From assembly GCA_963575745.1 (NCBI GenBank), contig CAUYUJ010012570.1, positions 192,501 through 256,500 on the forward strand: a stretch of 64,000 nt of DNA, written 5' to 3'. How positions within the stretch are numbered: position 1 is the stretch's first letter; the number at the start of each line of letters is the position of its first letter. Source of the stretch: Prorocentrum cordatum. Its lineage: Eukaryota; Sar; Dinophyceae; Prorocentrales; Prorocentraceae. The translations under genes were made by a program, and so were the position numbers. Shown piece after piece: positions 63,131 through 64,000 of this stretch. The notes below the pieces were generated by a model. It did no database searches, was not told the origin of the DNA, and worked only from the letters and a program-made list of their open reading frames with translations.

Positions 63131-63319
63131 CCGTTGTTCGGAGGCCAACAACGCAGTCTGAGGCTCAATATGTTTTCTTGTTCGAACAAGCGTGCGAGCC
63201 CCGGGAGGGACACTTCAATGGAGAACACACAAGGTGGACCTGAGGGTGGGGAGCAACAAGCATCATGCGATAGGGCTGAGAATGCAACAAGAAGTTCAAA
63301 AGTTTTCGCTCTTCGCTGC

Positions 63320-63510
63320 TCCTGTGTAGTTCAACATGTATCAACCCCCTTCGTCTTCAATCGTTCCCCCTTAGGGGGCTTGTTTTCCTTACCTGTCACG
63401 TGTAGTTGGCGCAACCCCTACAACAGGAGGAGGAGGCAAGGGGGAAAGGTAGAGAGCACGGAAATGAGGAGGAAGCGACAAAGGAGGGAGTCAGGGAACC
63501 TCCTCGTCGC
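63320..63510 (+). repeat. Repeat K, copy 2
   Basis: CCCCCTTCGTCTTCAATCGT .. CCCCCTTAGGGGG .. TTACCTGTCACGTGTAGTTG followed by GCGCAACCCCTA. Confidence 0.8.
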
Positions 63511-64000
63511 GCCCCTGGGAGGGGGCTGGACAGGAGACGAAGTCCCGGCGCGGGCCCATGCCGAAGCTGCCGGAGCTGAAGCCCCTGCGGTCGCCTTCCC
63601 TGGCCGGACCCTCGCTTTGGACCTCGGTTGGCCACACGTGCCGTGCTGTTCCGTCGGCTGCCAGGGGAGGAGGATCTCTGAGGCAAGGGTTCAACAGCTT
63701 TTCGCCGACCGACTGGTGGGGATCAAGCCGGGGAAGTGAAGGTAAATGCAGATCGTGATCTTTTTTATGCATTGCTTTGCCGATCGGCGCAGGCCCTCGC
63801 CCCCCCCTCCTCCCCCCCCCATGGAGTAGATCTTGGCTGTTTGTGGCGCCTGTTTCGAGCAGGTGGAGTCTCCCCCGTGGGACGCACGGTTCCAGACAGC
63901 CGCGCCAAGCAGTGGTCCAGAGCCAGACCCCACCCCCCTCTCCCCTCCCCTTCCGCCCAGTGTTGAAACGCCGAATAAGAGAACGTTCACATAGATCGAT
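63511..64000. other. No gene recognised
   Basis: Unique sequence to the end of the window. Short frames without motifs. Confidence 0.5.

Overview
The window looks like nuclear DNA of a dinoflagellate. Four things support this: a relic of the dinoflagellate spliced leader (19 of 21 bases match) just upstream of an ORF; three protein fragments of LINE-type reverse transcriptases in the style common in dinoflagellate genomes; an interstitial AAACCCT telomere-type repeat; and almost no host genes in a GC-rich, very repetitive background. The high GC would suit a Prorocentrum-like genome better than Symbiodiniaceae or Polarella, but that is only an inference. No tRNA, rRNA, CRISPR array, operon or prokaryotic signal was seen.

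Layout. 1-4.8 kb: minisatellites, a small TIR element (family O), a 1-kb repeat (family X) and GGA/TCC tracts. 4.8-6.4 kb: LINE fragment A, carrying the tail of the reverse transcriptase and a CCHC knuckle. 6.4-20 kb: microsatellites, several hairpin or TIR elements (families M, N, V, H), a 155-bp repeat array and four dispersed S repeats. 20.28-23.51 kb: a 3.2-kb unit bounded by long imperfect inverted repeats of the M family. It contains pentanucleotide arrays, two direct 140-bp repeats and a HAD-like ORF preceded by the spliced-leader relic. 24-29 kb: GAT and GGA arrays and a 373-bp tandem repeat. 29.9-36 kb: nested S and G elements, then a 1.9-kb minisatellite-bearing element (I). 36.6-37.4 kb: an exact-period 90-bp (30-codon) repeat. 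40.1-42.4 kb: a second I element in inverted orientation, sitting inside an O element; the O copy at 2.5 kb lacks the insertion. 44.6-48.1 kb: LINE fragment B (reverse transcriptase plus RNase H, with frameshifts). 50.3-51.0 kb: hairpin repeats. 52.4-54.4 kb, minus strand: LINE fragment C, with two zinc fingers followed by a domain resembling C5-cytosine methyltransferases. 55-64 kb: further copies of X, P, J and C, degenerate AGGATTCC and GAT arrays, the telomere-type repeat and more hairpin elements.

Most long open frames here are translations of GGA/TCC, TG, TAC, GAT or CAGCCT arrays and are not genes. The main biology is mobile: LINE remnants, about a dozen small inverted-repeat families, and repeats that carry the trinucleotide tracts in their loops or at their edges. 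The only candidate host-type protein is the HAD-like ORF, which appears to be a retrocopy of a trans-spliced mRNA.
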